From: Vibrio hepatarius
Lineage (GTDB): Bacteria > Pseudomonadota > Gammaproteobacteria > Enterobacterales > Vibrionaceae
Reading direction: 5' to 3'
Assembly: GCF_011806575.1 (NCBI RefSeq)
Contig: NZ_JAATOO010000004.1
Coordinates: 182,218-246,217, forward strand
Length of the DNA stretch: 64,000 bases
Made by a program: the position numbers and the translations under genes. Below the pieces are notes generated by a model, which made no database searches, had not been told where the DNA came from, and saw only the letters and a program-made list of their open reading frames with translations. Below, in pieces: positions 36,327 to 46,830 of this stretch (position 1 is the stretch's first letter; the number at the start of each line of letters is the position of its first letter).

Positions 36327-36986
36327 ATGACTGTAGAAAACGAAGCATTGACGCTAAAAAAACGATTTCGCGGCTATTTTCCTGTTGTTATTGACGTTGA
36401 AACCGCAGGATTTAACTCCAAGACCGATGCACTTTTAGAAATCTGTGCCGTTACTTTAAAGATGGACGAAAACGGCAACCTTCATCCTGCGTCAACCATC
36501 CATTTCAATGTTGAGCCCTTTGAAGGCGCGAATCTTGAAAAAGAAGCGCTTGAATTCAACGGCATTCGTGACCCTTTCAGCCCACTTCGCGGCGCGGTCT
36601 CTGAATCTGAAGCACTCAAAGAAATTTATAAGCTGGTACGAAAAGAGCAGAAAGCGGCGGATTGTAGCCGTGCCATCATCGTTGCCCACAATGCGACCTT
36701 TGACCATAACTTTGTTATGGCAGCAAGTGAACGCAGCCAGCTAAAAAGAGTCCCTTTCCACCCATTTGCGACCTTTGACACCGCAACATTAAGCGGCTTG
36801 GCGTATGGCCAAACGGTACTGGCTAAAGCCTGCAAGACCGCAGGGATGGAATTTGACAACAAAGAAGCCCACTCTGCCCTATACGATACGCAAAAAACGG
36901 CAGAGCTTTTCTGTGGCATCGTCAATAAGTGGAAGGCCCTTGGTGGCTGGCCGCTGGTTGAAGCCGATGCTGACAAAAATAATTAA
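36327..36986 (+). CDS. rnt: Ribonuclease T
   Basis: 219 residues, DEDDh 3'-5' exoribonuclease with D23-x-E25 in [10 protein letters not shown], Exo II in [10 protein letters not shown] and Exo III with His and Asp in [12 protein letters not shown]. It trims tRNA and other stable RNA 3' ends and works as a homodimer. It is monocistronic or reads into the transporter gene 27 bp downstream. Confidence 0.97.
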   Translation: MTVENEALTLKKRFRGYFPVVIDVETAGFNSKTDALLEICAVTLKMDENGNLHPASTIHFNVEPFEGANLEKEALEFNGIRDPFSPLRGAVSESEALKEIYKLVRKEQKAADCSRAIIVAHNATFDHNFVMAASERSQLKRVPFHPFATFDTATLSGLAYGQTVLAKACKTAGMEFDNKEAHSALYDTQKTAELFCGIVNKWKALGGWPLVEADADKNN

Positions 36987-37013
36987 TATGTAAACACAAC
37001 AAACGAGAAAACT

Positions 37014-38339
37014 ATGAACCCAGTTGTAATTTCCGTATGTATCATGCTGGTGCTAGCACTGATACGCGTGAATGTCGTGGTTGCTCTGACATTTAGCGCG
37101 ATTGTAGGTGGCCTAGTCGCGGACATGAGCCTGAAAGATGCGGTCGCAGCTTTCGAAAGCGGCTTAGGTGGCGGTGCCACTATCGCACTGAGCTACGCAA
37201 TGCTTGGCACGTTTGCCGTCGCGATTTCTAAATCGGGCATCACTGACCTGTTAGCCAACAGCGTAATTAAACGCATTCATGGCAAAGAGAATGGCGCGGC
37301 GTCTACAGGTTTGAAATACGCGGTATTGGTAGCGCTAATTCTGGTGACGATGTCTTCGCAGAACGTAATTCCTGTGCATATCGCCTTTATCCCAATTCTT
37401 ATTCCACCTTTGCTAGGCGTTTTTGCCAAACTGAAACTCGACCGCCGTATGATCGCGTGTGTTCTGACCTTTGGTTTGGTTACACCGTACATGGTTCTTC
37501 CGGTAGGTTTCGGTGGCATCTTCCTAAACAACATCCTGCTTAAAAACCTGCATGAGAACGGTTTGGAAACCGTTACCGCTAGTCAAGTACCAATGGCGAT
37601 GTTGCTGCCAGCAGCAGGGATGATCTTTGGTTTGATTACTGCGATTCTATTTAGCTACCGCAAACCTCGCGAGTACAAAGAGACTGAGATGACGCATGTT
37701 GATACCAACATGGCCCATATCAAGAAGAAAAACATTCTGGTTGCCGTCGCAGGTATTGTGGTTGCTCTTTCTGCTCAGTTGACCACAGGTTCTATGATCG
37801 TGGGCGGTCTTGCTGGCTTTATGGTATTTACGTTTGGTGGCGTGATTGCGTGGAAAGAGACACATGATGTCTTCACTAAAGGCGTACACATGATGGCGAT
37901 GATCGGTTTCATCATGATTGCAGCGGCAGGTTTTGCGGCGGTAATGAAGCAAACCGGTGGTGTCGAATCCTTGGTTGAAGCACTATCGACCAGCATTGGC
38001 GACAATAAACCGCTAGCGGCGCTACTGATGTTGGTTGTGGGTCTATTGGTGACGATGGGTATCGGTTCTTCATTCTCGACCATTCCAATCATCGCAACCA
38101 TCTACGTACCGCTTTCTCTTGCGTTTGGCTTCTCACCGATGGCAACCGTAGCACTTGTTGGTACGGCAGCGGCATTAGGTGATGCAGGCTCTCCGGCGTC
38201 TGACTCTACCTTAGGTCCAACATCGGGTCTAAACGCGGATGGCCAGCACGAGCACATTTGGGAAACCGTAGTTCCTACCTTTATCCACTACAACATTCCT
38301 CTGATCGTTTTCGGCTGGATCGCGGCGATGACGCTGTAA
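37014..38339 (+). CDS. Na+/H+ antiporter-family transporter (YuiF-like)
   Basis: 441 residues with about eleven to twelve membrane helices. The N-terminal Na_H_antiport_N-like segment ([20 protein letters not shown]) and the core NhaC-type segment ([26 protein letters not shown]) fit the Na_H_antiporter family. Members are annotated variously as Na+/H+ antiporters or amino-acid transporters; the substrate is not fixed by sequence. It lies 27 bp after rnt and ends at a bidirectional terminator. Confidence 0.85.
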   Translation: MNPVVISVCIMLVLALIRVNVVVALTFSAIVGGLVADMSLKDAVAAFESGLGGGATIALSYAMLGTFAVAISKSGITDLLANSVIKRIHGKENGAASTGLKYAVLVALILVTMSSQNVIPVHIAFIPILIPPLLGVFAKLKLDRRMIACVLTFGLVTPYMVLPVGFGGIFLNNILLKNLHENGLETVTASQVPMAMLLPAAGMIFGLITAILFSYRKPREYKETEMTHVDTNMAHIKKKNILVAVAGIVVALSAQLTTGSMIVGGLAGFMVFTFGGVIAWKETHDVFTKGVHMMAMIGFIMIAAAGFAAVMKQTGGVESLVEALSTSIGDNKPLAALLMLVVGLLVTMGIGSSFSTIPIIATIYVPLSLAFGFSPMATVALVGTAAALGDAGSPASDSTLGPTSGLNADGQHEHIWETVVPTFIHYNIPLIVFGWIAAMTL

Positions 38340-38360
38340 TCGAGAAAACAGATACAAAAA

Positions 38361-38385
38361 AGCTGACCTCATGGTCAGCTTTTTT
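38361..38385. terminator. Bidirectional terminator between transporter and bamC
   Basis: AGCTGACC (38361-38368) and GGTCAGCT (38373-38380) with a TCAT loop, T5 on the plus side and an A5 run before the stem that gives T5 on the minus side. Confidence 0.94.
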
Positions 38386-38407
38386 ATTGGTCTTAAAGAG
38401 TAAGCGC

Positions 38408-39433
38408 TTATTCAGCGTTCTTACGCGCAACCGCACTTAGCACAGGTGCTAAATCTTTCAGTAGTTGCTCTTCTACTGGTTTACCAGAGACATCGGTAAC
38501 GTTAACTGAAGTACGGTTTCCTAAGTCACCAAACAAGAAAGTGTAAGTACCTGGTTTCAAGTTAACCGGATTAACACCAATTTCGTTCCAGAAATCATCG
38601 TTTGGCTCTGCGTATTTGGCTTTGACTGTACCTTGAGACTGGTTACGAGATTCAATCGTAAAGCCCATCTCCGGCAACAGTTTTGGTAGTCGTGGCCACA
38701 ATACGTCGTAAGGCGTACGCGCGATAATAACTGGGAAACCACTGCGATCCGTACCCATGCTAATTGGGATGTGTTTCACCAACTCTTGAGCTTTACGCGC
38801 CGCTTCTTCACGAACTTCCATATCGTAGTGTGCTGTCACCATATTGGTCATCAGCGTGTTGTAGCGCTCTTTGTTGGTTACCGTAACTGGTTGCGGCTTG
38901 CCGCCTTGTTGCCAGTCGATCAGTGATACTTTAAAACCGTGACGACCCGCAGATTCAATACGGTCGATTTGGTAACGTGCACCGACTTCGCTGTCTTCGT
39001 CTTCCGCTTGCCAAACCACCCAATCCGTTTCAACTCTTGAGTCTGTTTTCTCGCGTAGAGAGATATTCTGTTGCTCAAGCATCGTCAGCGCCGACTGCCA
39101 CACTTTGTCCAGCTCGTCTTCACGAATCAACCATAAAGTGGTTTCGCCGTTGTTGCGCTCTGGGCGCGCGCCCGGAATTAACTCGAGAATCTGTTGCGGT
39201 GGACGAATATCGATGTCCTGACCAATACCACCTTGGTAGTCACCTTGCGGGATTTGATAATTGGTGTAGAACTGCGGTGTAGCACCATCAGCTAGTTTCC
39301 ACTCTTTCATCGCTGGAGTATCTAAATACTCGAAGTCATCTTTTGCTTGACGACGCTGCGTTGGACTGCTGGAACATGCGGATAAAACAAAAACAGCTAG
39401 CGAACTGAGAACTAGCTGGCGCGACAATTTCAT
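38408..39433 (-). CDS. bamC: Outer-membrane protein assembly factor BamC
   Basis: 341-residue lipoprotein, lipobox L-S-A-C20. The longer frame adds 35 residues reaching into dapA and is rejected. After the unstructured N-terminus that contacts BamD (YLDTPAMKEWKLADGATP), there are two helix-grip domains. It is a non-essential member of the Bam complex that inserts beta-barrel proteins. It lies downstream of dapA on the same strand, the arrangement conserved in enterics and vibrios. Confidence 0.95.
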   Translation of the reverse strand: MKLSRQLVLSSLAVFVLSACSSSPTQRRQAKDDFEYLDTPAMKEWKLADGATPQFYTNYQIPQGDYQGGIGQDIDIRPPQQILELIPGARPERNNGETTLWLIREDELDKVWQSALTMLEQQNISLREKTDSRVETDWVVWQAEDEDSEVGARYQIDRIESAGRHGFKVSLIDWQQGGKPQPVTVTNKERYNTLMTNMVTAHYDMEVREEAARKAQELVKHIPISMGTDRSGFPVIIARTPYDVLWPRLPKLLPEMGFTIESRNQSQGTVKAKYAEPNDDFWNEIGVNPVNLKPGTYTFLFGDLGNRTSVNVTDVSGKPVEEQLLKDLAPVLSAVARKNAE

Positions 39434-39488
39434 TGAAACTCCTGATAAGTAAATGCCGAAGAGTTCTCTTCGGCAATTCTTCCTAAAT

Positions 39489-40367
39489 TTAGTAGATACA
39501 AGCTTCTGACATTGCTTGAGCAACAATCGGGCGAGCACTTTCTGACAACTCAGTCAGAGGCAGTCGCAGATCGCCGTTCGCAATCAAGCCCATCTTATGC
39601 GCTGCCCATTTTACTGGGATCGGGCTAGATTCGATGAACAGATTCTTATGCAGAGGCATCAAGCGTTGATTGATGATTTCAGCTTCTTCAAACTTACCTT
39701 CTTTCGCCAGTCTGAACATTGTTGCCATATCTTCAGCAGCGATATTATTAGTCACTGAGATCACGCCTTGACCGCCCTGCTTAACGAATTCTAGGCCAGT
39801 CGCATCATCACCACTTAGTAAGATAAAATCTTCGCCACAAAGTTCACGGTGAATTGCAATTCTGCTTAAATCACCCGTCGCATCTTTTAATGCAACGATG
39901 CTTTCGATTTCTGACAAACGCGCCACAGTCTCAGGCTTAAGGTCAACGGCGGTTCTGCCCGGCACGTTGTATAAGATTTGTGGAACATCGCTTTCTTCAG
40001 CAATCGCTTTGTAGTGTTGGAAAAGACCTTCCTGAGTTGGCTTGTTGTAGTAAGGGGTAACGCTTAAGCAGCCAGCAATACCTGAATTGTTAAGCAAACG
40101 GCTAAATGTAACAGACTCATGAGTAGCGTTGGCACCAGTACCTGCAATCACAGGGATACGACCTTCTGCAAACTCTACAGTCTTCATTACAACTTTGACA
40201 TGCTCTTCAATAGTCAGTGTCGAAGACTCACCAGTTGTCCCAACCGCGACAATACCGTCTGAACCTGCGGCTACATGATACTCAACCAGCTTTTTCAAGC
40301 TTACATAATCTACTTCGCCATCATGATTAAATGGTGTAATTAACGCTACGATACTTCCTGAAAACAT
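39489..40367 (-). CDS. dapA: 4-hydroxy-tetrahydrodipicolinate synthase
   Basis: 292 residues, TIM barrel of the NAL superfamily, first committed step of lysine and diaminopimelate synthesis (pyruvate plus aspartate semialdehyde). Visible are [17 protein letters not shown] (catalytic Tyr), and Schiff-base Lys in [10 protein letters not shown]. Start MFSGSIVAL at 40367; five upstream in-frame residues are not conserved. Presumably co-transcribed with bamC. No lysine riboswitch was seen upstream. Confidence 0.97.
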   Translation of the reverse strand: MFSGSIVALITPFNHDGEVDYVSLKKLVEYHVAAGSDGIVAVGTTGESSTLTIEEHVKVVMKTVEFAEGRIPVIAGTGANATHESVTFSRLLNNSGIAGCLSVTPYYNKPTQEGLFQHYKAIAEESDVPQILYNVPGRTAVDLKPETVARLSEIESIVALKDATGDLSRIAIHRELCGEDFILLSGDDATGLEFVKQGGQGVISVTNNIAAEDMATMFRLAKEGKFEEAEIINQRLMPLHKNLFIESSPIPVKWAAHKMGLIANGDLRLPLTELSESARPIVAQAMSEACIY

Positions 40368-40654
40368 GTCCTTCTCCCTCAATTTGTTCTTTCTGCATGG
40401 TACTTTAAGCCGATTGAAAAAGACAAGCGCTTAACACCGCTTAAATCACCTAAATGGATGAATATTTATCAGATGTTAGATATTTGGCAAATTACGCCTT
40501 TTATTTGCCCCTGTGTCAGTACTGAGTAAGGATATTTACGGGCTTAGAGCTAATTGAACAAAAATGATTCTAAAGCGCTGTCACGCCATTTTTCTTAAAG
40601 TTATCTGTGCTAAGCTAACGTATTAATAATCTTAATAAGAAAATAAGTGATACT

Positions 40655-41197
40655 ATGACTCAACATCTTGTGATTACGGCGGTGGGGACAGATCGCCCAG
40701 GTGTATGCAACCAAGTTGTCCACCTAGTCACACAGTCTGGATGCAATATTGTTGACAGTCGCATTGCTCTCTTTGGCAATGAATTCACGCTAATCATGTT
40801 GCTGTCAGGCAACAATGCATCGGTCACTCGTGTCGAAACCACCTTGCCACTTCTTGGTCAGGAACATAACCTGATCACCATCATGAAGCGTACTTCTACT
40901 CACGCACCGCTAGACACCTCTTACACCTTGGAAGTGTTTATCGAATCTGACGATAAACCCGGGTTAACAGAACATTTTACCCAGTTCTTTGCACAAAAAG
41001 ACATCGGGCTTTCGTCACTTAGCGCGCAAACCGTCGCAAAAGAAAAAGTGGCTAGAGAATCCAATCAGTTCCATATTGCGATTACCGCAAGCGTCGATTC
41101 AGAATGTAACCTGATGCAACTTCAAGAAGAGTTTGATGAACTTTGTCAGCAATTGTCCGTACAAGGCTCACTGAATTTTATAAAAAACAGCAAGTAA
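40655..41197 (+). CDS. gcvR: Glycine cleavage system transcriptional repressor GcvR
   Basis: 180 residues consisting of two ACT domains (TAVGTDRPGVCNQVVHLV and ESDDKPGLTEHFTQFF). GcvR senses glycine and binds GcvA to prevent activation of the glycine cleavage operon. It has no DNA-binding domain of its own. It is divergent from dapA and 13 bp before bcp, the order gcvR-bcp found in E. coli. Confidence 0.95.
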   Translation: MTQHLVITAVGTDRPGVCNQVVHLVTQSGCNIVDSRIALFGNEFTLIMLLSGNNASVTRVETTLPLLGQEHNLITIMKRTSTHAPLDTSYTLEVFIESDDKPGLTEHFTQFFAQKDIGLSSLSAQTVAKEKVARESNQFHIAITASVDSECNLMQLQEEFDELCQQLSVQGSLNFIKNSK

Positions 41198-41210
41198 GAA
41201 AGGAAGAAGA

Positions 41211-41681
41211 ATGAACACGCTAACAGCAGGCACTCCAGCTCCAGCATTTTCTTTGCTAGATCAAGACGGCAACACAGTATCTCTGTCTGATTTCGCTGGC
41301 AAAAAAGTACTGTTTTACTTCTACCCAAAAGCAATGACTCCGGGTTGTACTGTACAGGCACAAGGCCTGCGTGACGTAAAAACGGAGCTAGACGCACACA
41401 ACGTTGTCGTCTTAGGTGTCAGCATCGATCCAGTAAAACGTCTGGGTAAATTTATCGAGCGAGACAACCTCAACTTCACCCTATTGTCAGACGAAGACCA
41501 CGCCGTTGCAGAGCAGTTTGGTGTGTGGGGCGAGAAGAAGTTTATGGGCAAAGTCTACGACGGCCTGCACCGCATCAGCTTCTTGATCAACGAAGAAGGT
41601 GTAATTGAACACGTTTTCAACAAGTTCAAAACCAAAGACCACCACGAAGTGGTTCTAAATTACTTAAACGAAAACAAGTAA
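41211..41681 (+). CDS. bcp: Thioredoxin-dependent peroxiredoxin Bcp
   Basis: 156 residues, AhpC/TSA fold. Peroxidatic C46 in TPGCTVQA is the only cysteine: the resolving Cys five residues later in E. coli Bcp (PGCTVQACG) is Gln51 here. The enzyme should therefore work in the one-Cys mode, with the sulfenic acid reduced by an external thiol. It reduces hydroperoxides and lies directly after gcvR. Confidence 0.96.
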   Translation: MNTLTAGTPAPAFSLLDQDGNTVSLSDFAGKKVLFYFYPKAMTPGCTVQAQGLRDVKTELDAHNVVVLGVSIDPVKRLGKFIERDNLNFTLLSDEDHAVAEQFGVWGEKKFMGKVYDGLHRISFLINEEGVIEHVFNKFKTKDHHEVVLNYLNENK

Positions 41682-41701
41682 TTTCCGAACAAAGAAACAA
41701 A

Positions 41702-41730
41702 ACGCCAGCTCGATGCTGGCGTTTTTTATT
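41702..41730. terminator. Bidirectional terminator between bcp and chemoreceptor gene
   Basis: ACGCCAGC (41702-41709) and GCTGGCGT (41715-41722) with a 5-base loop. TTTTTATT lies on the plus side and TTTTGTTT on the minus side. Confidence 0.93.
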
Positions 41731-41746
41731 GTCTGCGCAATCTTGG

Positions 41747-43618
41747 TTACACAATGAATTTGTTGAGTATTTCATCCTGCTCGCGAACATTTTCTGTCTG
41801 CACTTGCATTGCGATGTTAGCGCTCTTCTGAGCTTCAGATACTTGTGTCGACAGGTCTTTAATCTTCATCGTATTGGCATTGATTTCTTCAGCTACCAAG
41901 CTTTGTTCTTCTGCCGCAGAGGCGATTTGCATGTTCATATCGTTGATACTTTGAATTGCCTCGGCAATACGCTGCAGCGCACTGTCAGCCGCTTGTGAAC
42001 GCTCGACTGCATCAACGGCGGTGTGTTTACTCTCGCTCATTGCTGCAGACACCGCACTTGCGCCCGCTTGTAGCTGCTCGATCATGCTGCGAATTTCGGT
42101 AGTTGACTGTTGAGTACGTTGCGCCAAGGTTCGAACTTCATCAGCCACCACGGCAAAGCCTCGACCAGACTCACCCGCACGCGCTGCTTCAATCGCTGCG
42201 TTAAGTGCCAACAAGTTGGTTTGGTCTGCGATATCGTTGATCACCTTCAAGATGGTTTCGATATTCGCCGTTGCTGACTCTAGACCTTGCACCTCTTCTA
42301 CCGCTTGGTCGATACGCGCTGCTAGGTTGTCAATTGAGACGGTCGTCTCGTTCACCACAGTCGAACCTTCTTGCGTTGCGGTGTCAGCTTCACGCGCAGC
42401 GCCTGCCGCGCCTTGGGCGTTATTCGCCACTTCCGTCGCGGTTGCCGCCATTTCGTTCATCGCGGTCGCTAATTGCTCTAGCTCTTGCAACTGACTGTGC
42501 ATCGCGGTCGCAGACTCGTTAGAGCTCTGTACCGTAATTTCAGTACCACGCAAAATCTCTGCGCCAATCGCTTTGGATTGCTGAATCTGCTTTTGTAGTG
42601 TTTCGGTAAAGCGGTTGAAACCTTCTGCAAGCTGAACAAACTCTTTGTCAGTATTGGTATCCAGTCGCTTGGTCAGATCACCTTGCCCTGATGCTACGTC
42701 CTGAATGGCATCGTTAAGCGTACCCAGAGGACGCATTAATACTCTGATCAGGAAGGTGAGGATCGCCACGCTCAACACCACGCCAATCACGACGTAAATG
42801 ATAGAGCTGTTACGCATCTCAGTCACTGCAGCAAAGGCGATACCTTCGTCAACAATTGCGCCGATGTACCAGTTTTCAGAAGGGACCTTGGTAAAGCGAA
42901 CGCGGAATTCTTTGCCGTCGGCTTCAAATTGGTGAGTGCCCTCTTCGACCGAAACTTGTGGCAGGTACTTAGACATGTTCTCACCGTTATTGGCCGCATC
43001 TGGGTGCGCAATCGTAGTACCGTCTTCCGTCACGATGAATAGATACCCTGCATCCAACAGGTTAATGCTGTTAACAAGGTCCGCCAGACCACCCAACTCC
43101 AAATCGTAGAACATACCCGCGATGAAGCGGCCATTTTCGTGTACTGGTGTACCAATCGAAATGATCACTTTCTTTGACGAAACATCGACATAAGGGGCGG
43201 TGACCACAAGCTGACCTTGCGACTTAGCGTCGATATACCAAGGACGAACTCGAGGGTCATAATCAGGTCCGGCCTCCCAGCCGTCGTCGTTCTCAATCAC
43301 AAAGCCATCAGCTTCGTAACCAAAACCGACCGCAAGGAAACTGCCTTTTAAGGTTGGATTTTCGAGAATGTTTTTAACCGTTTGGCGGTCTTGTGGTGCG
43401 AGTTCAATAACTTCTGTGCTCGACAACGCCAAAGCTCTTTTGCTTTCCATCTCTGACTCAATAGTATTCTTCACACCATTGACCATTTCAGTCAGACTGG
43501 TTTCAACAAGCGCTTCGACTTCTTGCTTAACGGTGCTTAGTTGCTGAATAGACAAGAGAACTACCGTAATTAAAAGCAATCCAGATGCTGCAGCAACAAT
43601 CTTTTGACTAAACTTCAT
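41747..43618 (-). CDS. Methyl-accepting chemotaxis protein with dCache amino-acid sensor
   Basis: 623 residues: membrane helix 9-28, periplasmic double-Cache domain (about 35-270), second helix near 275-297, HAMP (about 298-350) and an MCP signalling domain with the hairpin tip [19 protein letters not shown]. The ligand pocket has Y120, R125, W127, Y128 and D172, the residue set and spacing known for amino-acid receptors such as PctA (Y121-R126-W128-Y129-D173). ATG 43618 is preferred over one four codons upstream. No C-terminal CheR-binding pentapeptide is apparent. Confidence 0.93.
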   Translation of the reverse strand: MKFSQKIVAAASGLLLITVVLLSIQQLSTVKQEVEALVETSLTEMVNGVKNTIESEMESKRALALSSTEVIELAPQDRQTVKNILENPTLKGSFLAVGFGYEADGFVIENDDGWEAGPDYDPRVRPWYIDAKSQGQLVVTAPYVDVSSKKVIISIGTPVHENGRFIAGMFYDLELGGLADLVNSINLLDAGYLFIVTEDGTTIAHPDAANNGENMSKYLPQVSVEEGTHQFEADGKEFRVRFTKVPSENWYIGAIVDEGIAFAAVTEMRNSSIIYVVIGVVLSVAILTFLIRVLMRPLGTLNDAIQDVASGQGDLTKRLDTNTDKEFVQLAEGFNRFTETLQKQIQQSKAIGAEILRGTEITVQSSNESATAMHSQLQELEQLATAMNEMAATATEVANNAQGAAGAAREADTATQEGSTVVNETTVSIDNLAARIDQAVEEVQGLESATANIETILKVINDIADQTNLLALNAAIEAARAGESGRGFAVVADEVRTLAQRTQQSTTEIRSMIEQLQAGASAVSAAMSESKHTAVDAVERSQAADSALQRIAEAIQSINDMNMQIASAAEEQSLVAEEINANTMKIKDLSTQVSEAQKSANIAMQVQTENVREQDEILNKFIV

Positions 43619-43766
43619 AGAATCCCTCAATAGTCAGTCTTATTAATATAGTTATTATTTATTAGTAATGTTATCGCCCTGACTGACGCTTTCTTGAGTA
43701 GAAACTTTTACATTTTCTTACTCATGTTAAATACATTTTAAGTTAACGTTACAATAAACAGCAAAA

Positions 43767-43799
43767 AAAAAGCTCCAGACGTGACATCCGGAGCTTTTT
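43767..43799 (-). terminator. Terminator of the perM unit
   Basis: AAAAAGCTCC (43767-43776) and GGAGCTTTTT (43790-43799) pair around a 13-base loop. On the minus strand the stem is followed by a long T run, so it closes perM upstream of the chemoreceptor gene. Confidence 0.85.
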
Positions 43800-43829
43800 G
43801 ACAAAACAAATGAATTTTCTATTTACAGG

Positions 43830-44897
43830 TTAGACCTGAGCTTCTTCTCCGTCCTGGCTAGGCAGAGCATGCCAAACGGCCTTAACTAAAGTTGCAAGTG
43901 GAATCGCAAAGAACACGCCCCAGAAGCCCCACAAACCGCCAAACACGAGAACCGCGACAATGATGGCTACAGGGTGAAGGTTGACCGCTTCAGAGAACAA
44001 TACCGGGACAAGAACGTTACCATCGAGTGCCTGAATGATGCCGTAAGCCAATAGCAACCAGTAGAATTGTGGTGTTAAGCCCCACTGGAATAAACCCACC
44101 ATCGCAACGGGTACGGTGACCGCAGCGGCGCCAATGTATGGAATCAACACTGAGAAGCCGACCGCAACCGCCAACAGCACCGAGTAACGTAGGTCTAAAA
44201 TTGCGAAAGTAATGTAACTCACACCACCGACAATCAGGATCTCCATCACCTTGCCACGGATATAGTTGGAGATCTGCTCGTTCATCTCTAGCCATACCTT
44301 GTTCGCCAAGCGGCGGTTACGAGGTAAGATGCCACTCGCCATTCGAATCATCTCTTGCTTATCTTTTAGCAAGAAGAACACCAGCAATGGCACCAAAATC
44401 AGGTATACCGCCAATGTCGCTAAGCTCACTAATGACGCTAACGAGCCTTTCAGTACCGTCTCGCCCATACCGATCACCTGATTCTTCGCATTGGTGACAA
44501 CAGACTCAACGATTTGGAAGTTTTCTAGTTCAGGATAACGTTGTGGCAGTTCAGCAATAAAACCTTGTAGGCCGACATACATGGTTGGAATATCGTTGAT
44601 TAAGTTCCCCACCTGTTGCCAGATGGTCGGAACCAAGCCAAACACAGCCACCATCATCAAGCTGCTAAAACCAACGATAACAAAGATCACAGCGAGCGTT
44701 CTTGGCACACCAAAGCGGGTTAAGTGAACAACCGGCCACTCGAGCAGATACGCAAGAACGATCGCCACCAACAGCGGTGCAATAAGGTCGCCGAAAAAGT
44801 AGATGGTAATAAAGCCAAACAAGAGAATCGCCACAAGGCTGACCGCATGTGGGTCTGAGAAACGCCTTTTGTACCAACTGCTTATCATTTCAAACAT
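43830..44897 (-). CDS. perM: AI-2E/PerM-family membrane protein
   Basis: 355 residues, about seven to eight membrane helices in the AI-2E transporter family pattern (LLVAIVLAYLLEWPVVHLTR, VGFSVLIPYIGAAAVTVPVA, FAIPLATLVKAVWHAL). The family contains proposed AI-2 exporters and Na+ or K+ antiporters; E. coli PerM is uncharacterised. It begins immediately after the TusA-like gene (adjacent bases), so the two are one transcript. Confidence 0.9.
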   Translation of the reverse strand: MFEMISSWYKRRFSDPHAVSLVAILLFGFITIYFFGDLIAPLLVAIVLAYLLEWPVVHLTRFGVPRTLAVIFVIVGFSSLMMVAVFGLVPTIWQQVGNLINDIPTMYVGLQGFIAELPQRYPELENFQIVESVVTNAKNQVIGMGETVLKGSLASLVSLATLAVYLILVPLLVFFLLKDKQEMIRMASGILPRNRRLANKVWLEMNEQISNYIRGKVMEILIVGGVSYITFAILDLRYSVLLAVAVGFSVLIPYIGAAAVTVPVAMVGLFQWGLTPQFYWLLLAYGIIQALDGNVLVPVLFSEAVNLHPVAIIVAVLVFGGLWGFWGVFFAIPLATLVKAVWHALPSQDGEEAQV

Positions 44898-45125
44898 TTA
44901 ACATTTTTCCTTCGTTACATGCATACAAACGTAGCCATCCTTCTCTTTGCAAGTAAATGTAAATAATTGCTTTTGAAGAAACTTTTTAATATCAGTCATA
45001 GAGCTGGGGTCACAAATCAATATCTGACAACTCTCACCGATTTCCAATCCGGTAGTGTGACGCTTAGCAAGTAACAGCGCCAATGGACATCGCTCTTGGC
45101 GTAAATCCAAAATATTCGGTTCCAT
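44898..45125 (-). CDS. TusA/SirA-family small protein lacking the second motif proline
   Basis: 75 residues. The N-terminal DLRQERCPLALLLAK corresponds to the TusA motif CPxP with the active Cys, but reads C-P-L-A, so the second Pro is missing. The rest fits the beta-alpha-beta-alpha-beta-beta fold. Possible sulfur carrier or a diverged relative with another role. Directly upstream of perM, an arrangement seen in other vibrios. Confidence 0.85.
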   Translation of the reverse strand: MEPNILDLRQERCPLALLLAKRHTTGLEIGESCQILICDPSSMTDIKKFLQKQLFTFTCKEKDGYVCMHVTKEKC

Positions 45126-45361
45126 TCTTTCGCTCGATGCTTATCATGGTGGTATTGTATAGTGTTTTTTTAAACGCGTCAGTGTAAATAAAAGTATGGT
45201 TAATCACCTTTAACTTGCTTTTGACTTCTGCGTTTGTCACTAAAGTTTCGATGACTTTCCGCTAGGAAACCATCTGTGTGAATCAGTGTCAAAGGAAGTA
45301 TCAGTCTTACCTATTTACAATAAGCTAGGACCAGTTTTTAACGGAGTATCATCTAAAGTTT

Positions 45362-46813
45362 ATGTTTAAGCGCACGCGTTCTATGGTCTGCCTTTGTGTC
45401 GCAACCGCGTTAGCGACGCCAACGGTCACCGCATCCAATATTGATTTACCCGACATAGGTACCACTGCCAGTGGCACACTGTCGATCGCGCAAGAACTTC
45501 AGTATGGCGATGCCTACATGCGCATGTTGCGTAGCAGTCAACCTATCGTCAATGATCCGGTCTTAAACGAATACATCAGCAGTTTAGGCCACAAATTGGT
45601 GGCTAACGCAGATGACGTTAAAACGCCCTTTACCTTCTTCATGATTCGCGACCGCAACATCAACGCTTTTGCGTTTTTTGGCGGTTATGTCGCACTGCAC
45701 TCAGGGTTATTTTTACACGCTCAGAGCGAGAGTGAACTCGCCTCAGTGGTTGCCCACGAAATCGCTCACGTGACTCAACGCCACTTAGCGCGCAGTATGG
45801 AAGAGCAAGCCAAACGCACACCAGCAACGATTGCGGCATTGGCCGGTTCATTGTTGCTAGCAATTGCCGCTCCTCAAGCGGGTATTGCGGCGATCACCGC
45901 CACTACGGCAGGCAGCATGCAAGGAACGATCAACTACACCCGTAGCAACGAAAAAGAAGCGGATCGCTTTGGTATATCAACGCTGGCAAAAGCCGGATTC
46001 GAACCTCAAGCGATGCCGAGATTCTTTGGCAGACTTGCGGACGACTTCCGCTATGCGAGCAAACCACCACCGATGCTACTGACCCACCCGCTGCCAGAAG
46101 ACCGCATCACCGATAGCCGTGCCAGAGCGCAACGTTATCCAGCACCTCGCATCAGCAGTTCATTGGAATACCACTTAGCGCGAGCTAGAGTGATTGCTCG
46201 CTACGCTGGTATTGATGCGAAATCGTCATTAGATTGGTTCGATCGAACCGAGAAAAAAGCGCAAGCTGATCTGCAGCCCGCTTTCCAATACGGACGAGCT
46301 TTGGTGTATCTCGACAACAAAGAGCTCGATAAAGCAGCCGCGATATTGCAGCCGATGGCGAAAAAAGATCCGAACAACCATTTTTATCTCGATGCGTTAT
46401 CTGACCTTTATCTCGCACAAAACCAAATGGCCAAAGCGGAAACCATGTTGGTGAATGCGCTGAAAGCGTCACCGCAAAACCCGGTGATGACGATTAACTA
46501 TGCCAACGTGTTAATCAAACAAGAGCGCAACCAAGACGCAGTGAGAGTTCTTCAGCGTTATACCCATGATAACCCTAATGATGTGAATGGCTGGCACTTG
46601 TTGTCTGAAGCCAACATCCATTTAGGCAACAGCGGTGAAGACCTCGCGGCACGCGCAGAGATTTTGGCGCTAAAAGCCAACTGGAATAAAGCGATTCAGT
46701 ATTATACTCAAGCGAGCCAACTCGCGGAGTTAGGAAGTTTACAACAAGCAAGATACGACGCTCGCATTGACCAACTGATGGTGCAGCGAGACCGTTTCTT
46801 AGCCCTACAATAA
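45362..46813 (+). CDS. bepA: Periplasmic metalloprotease/chaperone BepA
   Basis: 483 residues with a signal peptide (cleavage near VTA-SNIDL). The M48 protease domain has HEIAH in VVAHEIAHVTQRH and third ligand Glu in NEKEADRFG. A C-terminal TPR array (about 300-480) contacts the Bam complex and LptD. It promotes LptD maturation and degrades stalled outer-membrane proteins. Followed after 11-17 bp by arsC, as in E. coli yfgC-yfgD. Confidence 0.96.
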   Translation: MFKRTRSMVCLCVATALATPTVTASNIDLPDIGTTASGTLSIAQELQYGDAYMRMLRSSQPIVNDPVLNEYISSLGHKLVANADDVKTPFTFFMIRDRNINAFAFFGGYVALHSGLFLHAQSESELASVVAHEIAHVTQRHLARSMEEQAKRTPATIAALAGSLLLAIAAPQAGIAAITATTAGSMQGTINYTRSNEKEADRFGISTLAKAGFEPQAMPRFFGRLADDFRYASKPPPMLLTHPLPEDRITDSRARAQRYPAPRISSSLEYHLARARVIARYAGIDAKSSLDWFDRTEKKAQADLQPAFQYGRALVYLDNKELDKAAAILQPMAKKDPNNHFYLDALSDLYLAQNQMAKAETMLVNALKASPQNPVMTINYANVLIKQERNQDAVRVLQRYTHDNPNDVNGWHLLSEANIHLGNSGEDLAARAEILALKANWNKAIQYYTQASQLAELGSLQQARYDARIDQLMVQRDRFLALQ

Positions 46814-46830
46814 CAATAGGAGTTATGTTT

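Noticed and set aside
39434..39538. 35-residue upstream extension of bamC
   Set aside because: It would overlap dapA and place the lipobox far from the N-terminus. MKLSRQLVLSSLAVFVLSAC is a standard lipoprotein signal.
40368..40654. Lysine riboswitch upstream of dapA
   Set aside because: No recognisable lysine-element stems or terminator-antiterminator pair could be found in the 287 bp between dapA and gcvR.
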